From the NCBI RefSeq assembly GCF_900185725.1, contig NZ_FYAU01000008.1, positions 1-64,000 of the forward strand: a DNA stretch of 64,000 nt. Reading direction: 5' to 3'. The position numbers and the translations under genes were made by a program. Shown here in pieces: positions 33,991 through 42,936 of the stretch. The notes under the pieces were generated by a model, which worked only from the letters and a program-made list of their open reading frames with translations, was not told the origin of the DNA and ran no database searches. The stretch comes from Stappia sp. TSB10P1A. GTDB lineage: Bacteria; Pseudomonadota; Alphaproteobacteria; Rhizobiales; Stappiaceae. How positions within the stretch are numbered: the first letter of the stretch is position 1; every line of letters starts with the position of its first letter.

Positions 33991-35007
33991 ATGATGGAAA
34001 TTGCCCATCCTTACCTGCTGTTCCTTGGCGACGTTCCCGACGCGCTGGCCGCGAAAACCGGGCTCGGCATCGTCGACTGGCGCCGCGACTGGTGCCTGGG
34101 CCAGCATCGGCTGGAGGGGTGCAAGGCGGACGCGAAACTGCCGGAGATGTCTCCGCAGGAGGCCGCTGCGGCCGGCGCCCGCACCATGGTCATCGGCGCG
34201 GTGAATGCCGGCGGTGTGCTGCCCGCCCATTGGGTGGCCTCGATCGTCGCCGCCCTCGATGCCGGGATGGACGTTGCCAGCGGCCTGCACATGCGCCTGC
34301 GCGCCGTCCCGGAGATCCGCGAGGCGGCCGAGCGCAACGGCCGCAAGCTGTTCGACGTGCGCCATTCCGACATCCGCTTCGACACCGGCAAGGGCACCAA
34401 GCGCAGCGGCAAGCGGCTGCTGACCGTCGGCACCGACTGCTCGGTCGGCAAGAAATACTGCGCGCTGGCGCTGGAACAGGCGATGCGCGACAAGGGCTTC
34501 GATGCCGACTTCCGCGCCACCGGCCAGACCGGCGTGTTCATTTCCGGGCGCGGCGTTTCGCTCGACGCGGTGGTCGCCGACTTCATCTCGGGCGCCGCCG
34601 AGTGGATCTCGCCGGCGGCCGACGAGAGCCATTGGGATCTGGTGGAGGGCCAGGGCTCGCTGTTCCATCCCTCCTTCGCCGGCGTCACCCTCGGCCTGCT
34701 GCACGGCTCGCAGCCGGACGCCTTCGTCGTCTGCCACGAGCCGACCCGCGGCACCATGCGCGGCGTCAAGACCAAGCTGCCGACGATCCAACAGGTCATC
34801 GACATGACCATCGCGCTCGGCAGGCTGACCAACCCGGAGATCCGCTGCGTCGGCATCAGCATCAACACGGTGGCGCTGGACGAGGCGGAGGCGCGCAAGC
34901 TGCTCGCCGACACCGAGGCCGAATACGGCCTGCCGGCGACCGACCCCGTCCGCTTCGGCTGCGACACCATCGTCGAGCGGATCGCCGCCGAGTTCGGCCA
35001 GCCATGA
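33991..35007 (+). CDS. dgcN: DUF1611 protein, DgcN-like D-glutamate N-acetyltransferase
   Basis: This is a DUF1611 protein of 338 residues. Its central P-loop-like segment is TVGTDCSVGKKYCALAL (G147 to K155). The N-terminal third is a Rossmann-like domain (MVIGAVNAGGVLPAHWVASIVAALDAGMDVASGLH). DUF1611 proteins have been assigned as DgcN, which N-acetylates D-glutamate before epimerisation by DgcA; this is knowledge of the pair, not visible in the sequence. The ATG at 33991 follows an AGGAG; a second ATG follows it directly. It overlaps the epimerase gene by 4 bp, which strongly supports the joint function. Confidence 0.72.
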   Translation: MMEIAHPYLLFLGDVPDALAAKTGLGIVDWRRDWCLGQHRLEGCKADAKLPEMSPQEAAAAGARTMVIGAVNAGGVLPAHWVASIVAALDAGMDVASGLHMRLRAVPEIREAAERNGRKLFDVRHSDIRFDTGKGTKRSGKRLLTVGTDCSVGKKYCALALEQAMRDKGFDADFRATGQTGVFISGRGVSLDAVVADFISGAAEWISPAADESHWDLVEGQGSLFHPSFAGVTLGLLHGSQPDAFVVCHEPTRGTMRGVKTKLPTIQQVIDMTIALGRLTNPEIRCVGISINTVALDEAEARKLLADTEAEYGLPATDPVRFGCDTIVERIAAEFGQP

Positions 35008-35987
35008 CGGTCGAACTCGTCGTCGCGACGGATAGCTGGCCGATCGAGGGCGGCTTCACCATTTCACGGGGAAGCCGCACCCATGCGAATGTGGTCGTCG
35101 TCACGCTGACGCAAGGGGCGCATCGCGGGCGCGGCGAATGCGTTCCCTACGCCCGCTACGGCGAGACCGTCGAGGGGGTGATGGCCGAGATCGAGCGGAT
35201 GGCGCCCGAGATCGCCCGCGGTCTCGACCGCGCCGGCCTGCAGCAGGCGATGCCGGCGGGCGCGGCGCGCAATGCCGTCGACTGCGCCTTCTGGGACCTT
35301 GCCGCCAAGCAGGCCGGCACCAGCGCGGCAGCCCTTGCCGGGCTCGGCCCGCTCGGCCCGGTAACGACGGCCTTCACCATCAGCCTCGGCACGCCGGAGA
35401 AGATGGCCGCCGACACGGCGAAGGCGAAGGACCGCCCCTTGCTGAAGATCAAGCTCGGCGGCGAGGGCGACGACGCGCGCATCGCCGCGGTGCGCGCCGC
35501 CGCGCCGGACGCGCGGCTGATCGTCGATGCCAACGAGGCCTGGAGCGAGGCGCTGTTCGCCCGCAACATGGAGGCCTGCCGCGCCGCCGGGGTGGAGTTG
35601 ATCGAGCAGCCGCTGCCCGCCGACGCCGACGCCGCCCTCGCCCACCTGCCGCGCCCGATCCCGGTCTGCGCCGACGAGAGCCTGCACACATCCGCCGACC
35701 TCGACCGCCTCGCCCCGCTCTATGATGCGGTGAACATCAAGCTCGACAAGACCGGCGGGCTGACCGAGGCGCTGCGCCTTGCCCGCACGGCGCGGGAGAT
35801 GAAGTTCAAGGTGATGATCGGCTGCATGCTCGGCACGTCGCTGGCGATGGCGCCGGGCGCGCTGATCGCGCAGGAGGCCGACTATGTCGATCTCGACGCG
35901 CCGCTGCTGCTGTCGAAGGACCGGGAGCCGGGCCTCGTCTTCACCGGCAGCCTGATGCACCCGCCCCGCCCCGAGCTGTGGGGCTGA
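35004..35987 (+). CDS. dgcA: enolase-superfamily epimerase, DgcA-like (N-acetyl-D-glutamate racemase)
   Basis: This is a 327-residue enolase-superfamily member of the dipeptide epimerase/DgcA group. It has the N-terminal capping domain (to about residue 115) and a barrel carrying the KxK base (LKIKLGG, residues 148-150), the metal ligands Asp175 (VDANEAW), Glu201 (IEQPLP) and Asp224 (ADES), and the second lysine in NIKLDKTGG near 246-249. The partner DgcN gene overlaps it. Together they would convert D-glutamate to N-acetyl-L-glutamate. An L-Ala-D/L-Glu epimerase role is the alternative. Confidence 0.75.
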   Translation: MTVELVVATDSWPIEGGFTISRGSRTHANVVVVTLTQGAHRGRGECVPYARYGETVEGVMAEIERMAPEIARGLDRAGLQQAMPAGAARNAVDCAFWDLAAKQAGTSAAALAGLGPLGPVTTAFTISLGTPEKMAADTAKAKDRPLLKIKLGGEGDDARIAAVRAAAPDARLIVDANEAWSEALFARNMEACRAAGVELIEQPLPADADAALAHLPRPIPVCADESLHTSADLDRLAPLYDAVNIKLDKTGGLTEALRLARTAREMKFKVMIGCMLGTSLAMAPGALIAQEADYVDLDAPLLLSKDREPGLVFTGSLMHPPRPELWG

Positions 35988-36052
35988 CCGTCAAAAGGAC
36001 CTGACGACCAGCGGGAGTTGGCGATCAGCGGGACGTGACCGTCAAAAGGACC
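35985..36052. repeat. 17-bp direct repeat after dgcA
   Basis: TGACCGTCAAAAGGACC occurs at 35985-36001 (overlapping the dgcA stop) and again at 36036-36052. Confidence 0.85.
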
Positions 36053-36058
36053 CCCCGA

Positions 36059-37303
36059 TCAGCGGGTCCGGGCGTCCGCGCGCGCGACCACCAGCCCGGC
36101 CAGCAGGAAGACGCCGCCGGCCGCGGCAAGCCCCGCCATGGCGACGAAGGCCGGCATCGGCCCCAGCGCATAGAGATAGCCGGCCCCCGCCGAGGCCAGC
36201 GCCGTCACCGCGCCGATCACCATCGAGTTGATGCCCTGCGCCGCCCCCGCCCATTGCGGCGGCGCCATCCGCGCGACGAAGGCGACGGCGCCCAGATGCG
36301 TGGCGCCGAAGCTGAGCCCATGCAGCAATTGCAGCAGCAGGATCGACAGCGGCGCCTCCGCCAAGGGGAACAGCAGCCAGCGCAGCACCGCCCCGGCAAT
36401 GCCGATGGCGAGCAGCCCGTTGATGCCGAGGACCGCGCGCACCCGCGCGGAGGCGGCGAACAGCGCGATCTCGGTGATCACCCCGACGCCCCAGAAGATG
36501 CCGACGGCGGTGCCCGACAGCCCGGCCTGCGACCAGTGCAGCGCGCTGAAGGCATAATAGGCGGCGTGGCTTCCCTGGGCGCAGCCGGCGGCGAGGATCA
36601 CCAGCAGGAAGCCGGGCGTGACGAAGGCCCCTTCCCGCAACAGCTCGCCGAGACCGCGCCGGCGCGTGCCGGCGGCAATGGCAGGCGGTGCCTCGTCGTC
36701 GACCACCTCGGCAAGGGCAAGATCCGGCGAGGCGATCGACACCGATTCGTTTTCGCTCACCTCGACTCGCGGCAGCGACACGGTGAGCGCAGCAAGGCCT
36801 GCGGCGAAGAGGCCGGCGACGATGCCGCCGACGACGACGGTCACGGTCCATTCGCCGATCAGCACCCCGCCGATGACATTGGCGACGATGAAGGAGACCG
36901 AGCCCCACAGGCGCATGCGCCCGTAATCGCCCTTGCCCTCGCGCTCGACGCGGGCCGCCAGCGCATCCCCGAGCGGCATCAGCGGCGACCAGGCGATGGA
37001 GATGGCGACCAGCAGCAGGGCGCTGGCGAGGAAGCTCTTGGCGACGAAAAAGCCTGAAAACGCAATGGCCGCAATGATGCTGAGCAGGGCGATGGCGCGC
37101 CCCGGCGTGCCGAAGCGATCAACGATGGCGCCGATCACCGGGTTGGCGGCAAGCCGCACCACCATCGGCACGGCGAGCAGCGTTCCGATCTCGCCGGCGC
37201 TCAGGCCCGAGCTGGCAAGCACCAGCGGGAAGAAGGGAAGGAACAGGCCGAGGCCGAAGAAATAGGCTGCGAAAATGGCCGCAACCCTGGCGCTTAAAGG
37301 CAT
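36059..37303 (-). CDS. MFS transporter, HcaT/3-phenylpropionate-like
   Basis: The 414-residue product has about 12 membrane helices. The N-terminus reads AYFFGLGLFLPFFPLVLASSGLSAGEIGTLLAVPMVVRLAANPVIGAIVDRFG, and the motif YGRMRLWGSVSFIVANVIGGVLIG is typical of the LacY/HcaT group of proton symporters. A cytoplasmic loop of about 45 residues sits near the middle. Substrates of this group include 3-phenylpropionate and nucleosides; none can be inferred here. The ATG at 37303 is the first good start. It is divergent from the CheZ gene. Confidence 0.82.
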   Translation of the reverse strand: MPLSARVAAIFAAYFFGLGLFLPFFPLVLASSGLSAGEIGTLLAVPMVVRLAANPVIGAIVDRFGTPGRAIALLSIIAAIAFSGFFVAKSFLASALLLVAISIAWSPLMPLGDALAARVEREGKGDYGRMRLWGSVSFIVANVIGGVLIGEWTVTVVVGGIVAGLFAAGLAALTVSLPRVEVSENESVSIASPDLALAEVVDDEAPPAIAAGTRRRGLGELLREGAFVTPGFLLVILAAGCAQGSHAAYYAFSALHWSQAGLSGTAVGIFWGVGVITEIALFAASARVRAVLGINGLLAIGIAGAVLRWLLFPLAEAPLSILLLQLLHGLSFGATHLGAVAFVARMAPPQWAGAAQGINSMVIGAVTALASAGAGYLYALGPMPAFVAMAGLAAAGGVFLLAGLVVARADARTR

Positions 37304-37430
37304 GGGAGGATGTCCGAGATCCGGTTGGACCCGCCTTCTATACCGATTTTAAGGATTTGGCGATTAAGCATGAACGTCGGTCTCCGGGCGAGCCGGCGCC
37401 GAGGCGGAACAAGAACACGGAACGACAGTC

Positions 37431-38612
37431 ATGGCTGACACGGGCACGCCGAGCGCGATCCGCGAGAGCGATTACGAAACGCTTCTGACCGCCCTGACGG
37501 ACACCGATCGCGGCCGCTGGTTCCTGGACGAATACATCCGCCGCAACCAGAAGCCGGAAACCCAGATGGTGCTGGACGCCATCGCCCGCCTGGAAAAGGT
37601 GATGGTGCGCGAGCGCACGGTGCCCAGCATCGACCGGATTCGCCTCGACATCGCCGACATGCAGGAAGCGATCGAGCGCACCAAGCGCGAGATCTCCAAC
37701 ATCAAGCATGAGCAGGAAGAGGGCAACCGCTTCATCGAGGCCTCCAACGAGCTCGACGCCATCGTCACCAAGACCGAGAGCGCGACCCAGGAAATCCTCG
37801 CCGCCGCCGAAGCGATCCAGGAGACCGCCTGGACGCTGCGCGAGAACGGCGCGGACGAGGCGAGCTGCGACGACATCGACGCCCGCGCGACCGAGATCTT
37901 CATGGCCTGCTCGTTCCAGGACCTGACCGGCCAGCGGACGCAGAAGATCGTCCAGGTGCTGCAGTATCTGGAGTCCCGCATCAATCTCATGGTCTCGATC
38001 TGGGGCATCGAAGGCAGCCAGGCGGAAGATCCGAAGTTCGTCGAGGACAAGCGCCCGGACGCGCATCTGCTGAACGGACCGCAGCTCGAGGGCAAGGGCG
38101 TGTCGCAGGACGCCGTCGACGAGATGTTCGGCGGCGAGGCGAACATGGACTTCGACGGTCTCGAGGCCGGCGCCGATGCGTCCGGCGAAGCGGAAGAGGC
38201 CGAGGCCTTCTCCGGCTCCATCGCCTCGGCCGACGAGATCGACGCCCTCTTCGCCTCGGACGCGGCGGAGACCGGCGCCGACGTGTTCGATGCCGCCGAC
38301 GAGGACGCGGACGGGTCCGGCGACGATACGTCCGCGCCTTCGGCGGGGCTCGATTTCGACGACATCGATTTCGCCGATGCAGACGTTTTCGAGAAGCCCG
38401 GCCGGCCGCAGCCGGACATCGCCCCGGTGGACGACTTCGACGATGTCGTGATGGTCGACAGCGAGGAGGCCGCCGCCTGGGATGCCGAGTTCGAAACTCC
38501 GGACCCGCAGCCGGCCCGGCCGGCGCCGAAACGGGCGATCCTGGACAGCGGCGAAAGCGACGACCCGCTCGACCGCCTGTCCCCCGGCGAGAAGCAGTCG
38601 CTGTTCAGCTAA
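37431..38612 (+). CDS. cheZ: CheZ-like chemotaxis phosphatase with acidic C-terminal extension
   Basis: CheZ dephosphorylates CheY-P. The 393-residue product carries the long four-helix core from about 40 to 200 and the signature FMACSFQDLTGQRTQKI. The catalytic pair corresponds to Asp164 and Gln168 (E. coli D143 and Q147). Residues from about 215 on are an Asp/Glu/Ala-rich tail of low complexity that ends in GESDDPLDRLSPGEKQSLFS, possibly a CheY-binding peptide. No other che gene is adjacent. The DUF2336 gene follows after about 100 bp. Confidence 0.85.
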   Translation: MADTGTPSAIRESDYETLLTALTDTDRGRWFLDEYIRRNQKPETQMVLDAIARLEKVMVRERTVPSIDRIRLDIADMQEAIERTKREISNIKHEQEEGNRFIEASNELDAIVTKTESATQEILAAAEAIQETAWTLRENGADEASCDDIDARATEIFMACSFQDLTGQRTQKIVQVLQYLESRINLMVSIWGIEGSQAEDPKFVEDKRPDAHLLNGPQLEGKGVSQDAVDEMFGGEANMDFDGLEAGADASGEAEEAEAFSGSIASADEIDALFASDAAETGADVFDAADEDADGSGDDTSAPSAGLDFDDIDFADADVFEKPGRPQPDIAPVDDFDDVVMVDSEEAAAWDAEFETPDPQPARPAPKRAILDSGESDDPLDRLSPGEKQSLFS

Positions 38613-38712
38613 CGGCAGCCCGCCCTTTGTCCTTTGTCCTTCGCCCTTGGACCTGCGGCCGATTGTCTGTATCTCTTCGCTCGGGGGCACATTGTGGCAA
38701 TGGACGGGGCGC

Positions 38713-39762
38713 ATGATCCGTGACCGGCTGGAGCAACTGGCAAGGACACGCGAGCCTTCGGCGCGCTCCGAACTCGTGCGCCTGCTCAGCGCCCAATATG
38801 CCGACAAGCTGGAGCGGGAGCCGACGGAAGCCGAGCGCCAGCTCTTTTCAGGCCTCGTGCTCGACGTCTTCGACCAGCTCGACCATTCCGTGCGCCTCGA
38901 CATCGTCGTCCGCCTCGCCCGCACGGCCCGCATCACCCAGCCGCTTGCCGACCGCCTGACCGAGGAGCCCTTCGACGTCAGCGAGCCGGTGCTGGAACAC
39001 TCGCCGGTGGTCAGCGCAGACAAGCTGCTCGAGGTGTCCCGCACGAGGTCGAACCGCCACCGGCTGGCGATCGCCCGCCGCCTCCATGTCCCCAAGGACA
39101 TCGTCGACACGCTGATCGCCCGCGGCACATTCCCGGTGATCAACGCCCTGCTGCACAATCGCGGCGCCGAATTCGCCGTAAGAGCGCTGCTCGCGATCCT
39201 GATTCTCTCGGGCAGCGACCAGCGGCTGCTCTGGGCGCTGGCCCAACGCTGCGCCCTGGACGACGGCTTCCGCGACGACATGCGGATGATCTCGCAGACC
39301 GACTGCCCCTTGATGCCGGACGACCTGGAGCGGGCGCTCGATGATCCGCAGCAACTCGGCCGGCTGGCGGAGCGGGCCATTGCCGACGACCGGGATGCCG
39401 GACTGGAGGTCGCGGGCGAGCAATTGTCGCGTCACGAGATCCACATCCAGATCGCCTCGGGCGAGCTGAGCTTCGAGAGCATCTTCCTGACGCTGATCGA
39501 ACGCAAGGACATGGCGGGGATCATCTGGCTGGTGTCCCGCCACCTGTCCTTGCGCGACTCGACGGTGCGCGACACCTTCGCCTCGCAGGCCGGCGGGGCC
39601 GTCGCGCTGCTGATGAAGGAGACCGGCATCGGCCCCAAGGCCTATGGCAGGTTCCTGCGGCTCAGATGCGACTGGCTCGGCATCAACAGCAAGACCGTGG
39701 CGCAGGACGTCTACAACTATCGGACGATGCGGCACCCCGGCGGCCGGCGCGCCTTCAACTGA
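38713..39762 (+). CDS. DUF2336 protein
   Basis: DUF2336 proteins are a mainly alphaproteobacterial family of unknown function. The 349-residue product is almost entirely helical and Arg/Leu-rich (DQLDHSVRLDIVVRLARTARITQPLADRL, then NRHRLAIARRLHVPKDIVDTLIARGTFPVINALLHNR), suggesting a HEAT-like repeat fold, which is inference. The ATG at 38713 starts the domain. It lies about 100 bp downstream of cheZ on the same strand and may be co-transcribed, hinting at a chemotaxis or motility role. Confidence 0.8.
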   Translation: MIRDRLEQLARTREPSARSELVRLLSAQYADKLEREPTEAERQLFSGLVLDVFDQLDHSVRLDIVVRLARTARITQPLADRLTEEPFDVSEPVLEHSPVVSADKLLEVSRTRSNRHRLAIARRLHVPKDIVDTLIARGTFPVINALLHNRGAEFAVRALLAILILSGSDQRLLWALAQRCALDDGFRDDMRMISQTDCPLMPDDLERALDDPQQLGRLAERAIADDRDAGLEVAGEQLSRHEIHIQIASGELSFESIFLTLIERKDMAGIIWLVSRHLSLRDSTVRDTFASQAGGAVALLMKETGIGPKAYGRFLRLRCDWLGINSKTVAQDVYNYRTMRHPGGRRAFN

Positions 39763-39795
39763 AAGCGGGCGTGTCGGGCGCCGTCCCTTCCTTTC

Positions 39796-39943
39796 GTCCT
39801 CCCGGACGGCGCGCAGCGCCGAGCCGGGATCGGCGAGCCGAGGGCCTGCCGGCAGCCCGTCCGCGAGAATCCGCCACCGCCGTGCCTCCCCGGTTCCGGG
39901 TCTCGCGATGCTCGCCCGGAATGACGACCGAGGGGCTGGGGCG
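39796..39943. repeat. dispersed repeat copy, inverted relative to 28.6-29.5 kb
   Basis: This copy contains CTCCCGGACGGCGCGCAGCG, CGAGCCGAGGGCCT and TCGCCCGGAATGACGAC. These are the reverse complement of motifs in the tandem array and of the 15.5 kb copy. It fills the gap after the DUF2336 gene. Confidence 0.75.
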
Positions 39944-39965
39944 AGGACACGATTGAGTCCAGAAC

Positions 39966-40952
39966 CTATCCGGCCAGCGCCTTCGCCATCATGTCGGCGT
40001 CGATATTGCCGCCGGACAGGGTGAGCGCGACGACGCGCCCGGCGACCGGCAGCCGACCCGACAGAACCGCCGCAAGGCACACCGCCCCGCCCGGCTCCAC
40101 CACCAGCTTCAGCTCGCGGAAGGCGAAGGCGACGGCGGCAAGGGCTTCCGCATCGCTGACCACCAGGCCGCGCTTTGCCCGCCGCCGGGTGATGGAAAAG
40201 CCGATCTCTCCCGGCTGGCGGGCGAGCAGCGCATCGCAGATCGAGCCGGCCTCGCTGGGATTGGCGACCGGCATGCCGGCCGCCAGCGAGCGCCCGTGAT
40301 CGTCAAAGCCTTCCGGCTCCACCGGCAGCAATTCGCAGTCCGGCAGCAGCGTCTCCAGCGCCAGGGCGATTCCCCCGGTCATGCCGCCGCCGCCGGCGCA
40401 GGTGAGCATCGCGTCCGGCACCAGCCCCATCGCCGCCGCCTGTTCGGCAACCTCGGCGCCGATGGTGCCCTGGCCGGCGATGACGCCGGCGTCATTGTAG
40501 GGATGGACCAGGGTCGCGCCGGTTTCCTCCGCGATTCCCAAGGCAATAGCATCCCGGTCGTCGACGCCGCGGCGATAGGTGACGATGCGGCCGCCCGAGC
40601 GGCGGGTGCGGTCGAGCTTGGCCTGCGGCGCGTCCTGCGGCATCACGATGGTCGCCGGCATGCCGAGCACGCGGGCGGCCTCGGCCACCCCTTGCGCATG
40701 ATTGCCGGACGAGCAGGCGACCACGCCGCGCGCGCGCCGGTCCTGCGGGATCAGCGAAAGCCGGTTGAAGGCGCCGCGAAACTTGAAGGAGCCGGTGCGC
40801 TGCAGGGTCTCCGCCTTCAGCAGCACGGTGCCGCCGGTCATCTCGTCGAGAAACGGCGAGCGCAGCAGCGGCGTCACCACCGCTTCGCCGGCGATGCGCG
40901 CCCGCGCGTCGACAATGTCCTGAAATACCGGGTGCATGGGAATCGCGTCCAT
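39966..40952 (-). CDS. PLP-dependent serine/threonine dehydratase family enzyme
   Basis: This is a fold type II PLP enzyme of 328 residues related to threonine dehydratase and serine racemase. The PLP-binding lysine is Lys57 in QRTGSFKFRGAFN. The glycine-rich phosphate loop is CAGGGGMTGG and the family motif SSGNHAQGVAEAA is present. It lacks the regulatory ACT domain of biosynthetic IlvA, as in catabolic or racemase-like forms. The ATG at 40952 has AGGAGG five bases upstream, so the further 15 codons of open frame are excluded. The substrate (Thr, Ser or hydroxy-aspartate type) is not decided by the sequence. Confidence 0.85.
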   Translation of the reverse strand: MDAIPMHPVFQDIVDARARIAGEAVVTPLLRSPFLDEMTGGTVLLKAETLQRTGSFKFRGAFNRLSLIPQDRRARGVVACSSGNHAQGVAEAARVLGMPATIVMPQDAPQAKLDRTRRSGGRIVTYRRGVDDRDAIALGIAEETGATLVHPYNDAGVIAGQGTIGAEVAEQAAAMGLVPDAMLTCAGGGGMTGGIALALETLLPDCELLPVEPEGFDDHGRSLAAGMPVANPSEAGSICDALLARQPGEIGFSITRRRAKRGLVVSDAEALAAVAFAFRELKLVVEPGGAVCLAAVLSGRLPVAGRVVALTLSGGNIDADMMAKALAG

Positions 40953-41051
40953 GGGGGCCTCCTGCGGGAGCATGATCCCTACACGATCACCGAGCATCCT
41001 TGAAGAGCGCGCACCACGCCCGCGCCTGCTCCGGCGCAGATCGCCGGCCGG

Positions 41052-42086
41052 TCACGCCGCGCCGCGAGACTGCGCGATCTCGGCAGCGTGCAGGCAGTTG
41101 CCGAGAAACTGGCGAGTGCTGGCCTGCCAACTGTAGGACAGCGCCACCTCGCGGCAGCGCTCGCGCGAGATCGCCAGTGCCGCCACCGCCGCGCGGCCGA
41201 GATCCTCGTCCAGCACGCCGGCCCCGGTGCCCTCGAGAATGTCGAGCGGCCCCATCACCGGATAGGCCGCGACGGGAACGCCGGCCGCCAGCGCTTCCAG
41301 CAGGACATTGCCGAACGTGTCGGTGCGGCTCGGGAAGACGACCACATCGGCGGAGGAATAGTGCCAGGCGAGATCCTCGCCGGTCTTCGAGCCGGTGAAC
41401 AGGACCTGCGGATAGCGCGCGCGCAGATCCGCCAGTTGCGGCCCGTCGCCGACCACCACCTTCGTTCCGGGCAAGTCGAGATCGAGAAAGGCGGCGATGT
41501 TCTTCTCCACCGCCACGCGGCCGACATACATGAAGATCGGCCCGGCGATCCCCTCGCCCAGGGCGCTGCCCTCGCGCGGGCGGAACAGCTCGTGATCGAC
41601 GCCGCGCGACCAGCGCATCAGCTTGGTGAAGCCGCGCGCCGTCAGGTCCCGCTCCAGGGTCGGCGTTGCCACCATGCAGCCGTGACCGGCATTGTGGAAC
41701 CCGCGCAGCCAGGCATAGGACCAAGACATCGGCACCGGCATGCGGGCCGACAGATATTCGGGAAAGCGGGTGTGATAGCTGGTGGTGTAGACGATGCCGA
41801 GGCTGCGCGCGACGCGGGCGGCCATCAGCCCGAGCGGGCCTTCGGTGGCGATGTGCAGGTGATCGTAACCGCCGGCCAGCACCCGCCGCCGCAGCGCCGC
41901 CGGCGTCGTCAGCGACAGGCGGATCTCCGCATAGGTCGGGCAGGGAACGGTGAAGAAATCCGCCGGCGACAGCACCTCCACCGGCATGTCCATCCGCAGC
42001 AGTTCCTCGACGGTCCGCTCGATGGAGCGCACCACGCCGTTGATCTGGGGATGCCAGGCATCGGTGACGATCAGCAGCGACTTCAT
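41052..42086 (-). CDS. agt: GT4 glycosyltransferase, Agt-like (glycolipid synthesis)
   Basis: This is a 344-residue family GT4 glycosyltransferase. The N-terminus has the MKSLLIVTDAWHPQINGVVRS acceptor-domain start. The C-terminal donor-binding segment reads VFPSRTDTFGNVLLEALAAGVPVAAYPVMGP, with the EX7E-like pattern. It overlaps by 4 bp the metallophosphoesterase gene upstream. Gene pairs of this kind (plcP-agt) make glucosyl- or glucuronosyl-diacylglycerol from phospholipid-derived diacylglycerol when phosphate is scarce. An alternative is an unrelated mannosyltransferase. Confidence 0.7.
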   Translation of the reverse strand: MKSLLIVTDAWHPQINGVVRSIERTVEELLRMDMPVEVLSPADFFTVPCPTYAEIRLSLTTPAALRRRVLAGGYDHLHIATEGPLGLMAARVARSLGIVYTTSYHTRFPEYLSARMPVPMSWSYAWLRGFHNAGHGCMVATPTLERDLTARGFTKLMRWSRGVDHELFRPREGSALGEGIAGPIFMYVGRVAVEKNIAAFLDLDLPGTKVVVGDGPQLADLRARYPQVLFTGSKTGEDLAWHYSSADVVVFPSRTDTFGNVLLEALAAGVPVAAYPVMGPLDILEGTGAGVLDEDLGRAAVAALAISRERCREVALSYSWQASTRQFLGNCLHAAEIAQSRGAA

Positions 42087-42892
42087 GCCGCCGCCTGCGC
42101 CCGTCCGGTGGCACGGCTCTCGGCAGCCTGCACGTGCCGCGCCGCCTCCGCCCAGCGGATGATCTCGAACGTGCCGTCGTGATGCTCGGCGACGGCGGTG
42201 CAGCTTTCCACCCAGTCGCCGGTGTTGATGTAATGGGTGCCGAACTCGTGATGGTCGGCGGCATGGTGGATATGGCCGCAGATCACCCCGTCGACGCCCT
42301 GCCGCTCCGCCTCCCCCGCCAGGGTCTCCTCGAACTTGCCGATGAAGTTGACCGCGTTCTTGACCTTGAGCTTGGCCCAGGCGGACAGCGACCAGTAGGT
42401 CAGCCCCAGCCGCCGGCGCAGCACGTTGAGACCGGTGTTGAGGTTGAGCGCGCTGACATAGGCCCAGTCGCCGAGGAAGGCGAGCCAGCGGGCATGACGC
42501 ACCACCACGTCGAAGCGGTCGCCATGGATGACGAGATAGCGGCGACCGTCGGCCGTCTCGTGCACGGTTTCCTCGATCACCTCGATGCCGCCGAAATGCG
42601 TGCCGAGGAAATCGCGCAGGAACTCGTCGTGGTTGCCGGGCGTATAGACGATGCGGGCGCCCTTGCGCCCCTTGCGCATCAGCTTCTGCACCACGTCGTT
42701 ATGGGCCTGCGGCCAATACCACATGCGCCGCAACCGCCAGCCGTCGACGATGTCGCCGACCAGATAGATGGTCTCGGCATCGTGATACTTCAGGAAATCG
42801 AGAAGCATGTCCGCCTGGCAACCACGCGTCCCCAGATGGATATCGGACAGAAAGATCGCCCGGAAATGTCTCGGGGCCGGCTCGGAGGACAT
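42083..42892 (-). CDS. plcP: metallophosphoesterase, PlcP-like phospholipase C
   Basis: This is a calcineurin-type phosphoesterase of 269 residues, often annotated UDP-2,3-diacylglucosamine diphosphatase-like. The metal motifs are SDIHLG (Asp17, His19), GDIVDG (Asp47), PGNHDE (Asn87, His88), VIHGDRFD and CGHIHHAAD. Rhizobial PlcP, which cleaves the head group from phospholipids under phosphate limitation, has the same layout (from memory, including CQADMLLDFLKYHDAETIYLVGD). A Pho box lies 45 bp upstream, and the glycosyltransferase downstream is translationally coupled. AGGAG is seven bases before the ATG at 42892. A role in lipid A synthesis is less likely given this context. Confidence 0.75.
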   Translation of the reverse strand: MSSEPAPRHFRAIFLSDIHLGTRGCQADMLLDFLKYHDAETIYLVGDIVDGWRLRRMWYWPQAHNDVVQKLMRKGRKGARIVYTPGNHDEFLRDFLGTHFGGIEVIEETVHETADGRRYLVIHGDRFDVVVRHARWLAFLGDWAYVSALNLNTGLNVLRRRLGLTYWSLSAWAKLKVKNAVNFIGKFEETLAGEAERQGVDGVICGHIHHAADHHEFGTHYINTGDWVESCTAVAEHHDGTFEIIRWAEAARHVQAAESRATGRAQAAA

Positions 42893-42936
42893 GGCACGCT
42901 CCTGACAAGACTTTGAGCGTCTAAATGCGCGATTCC

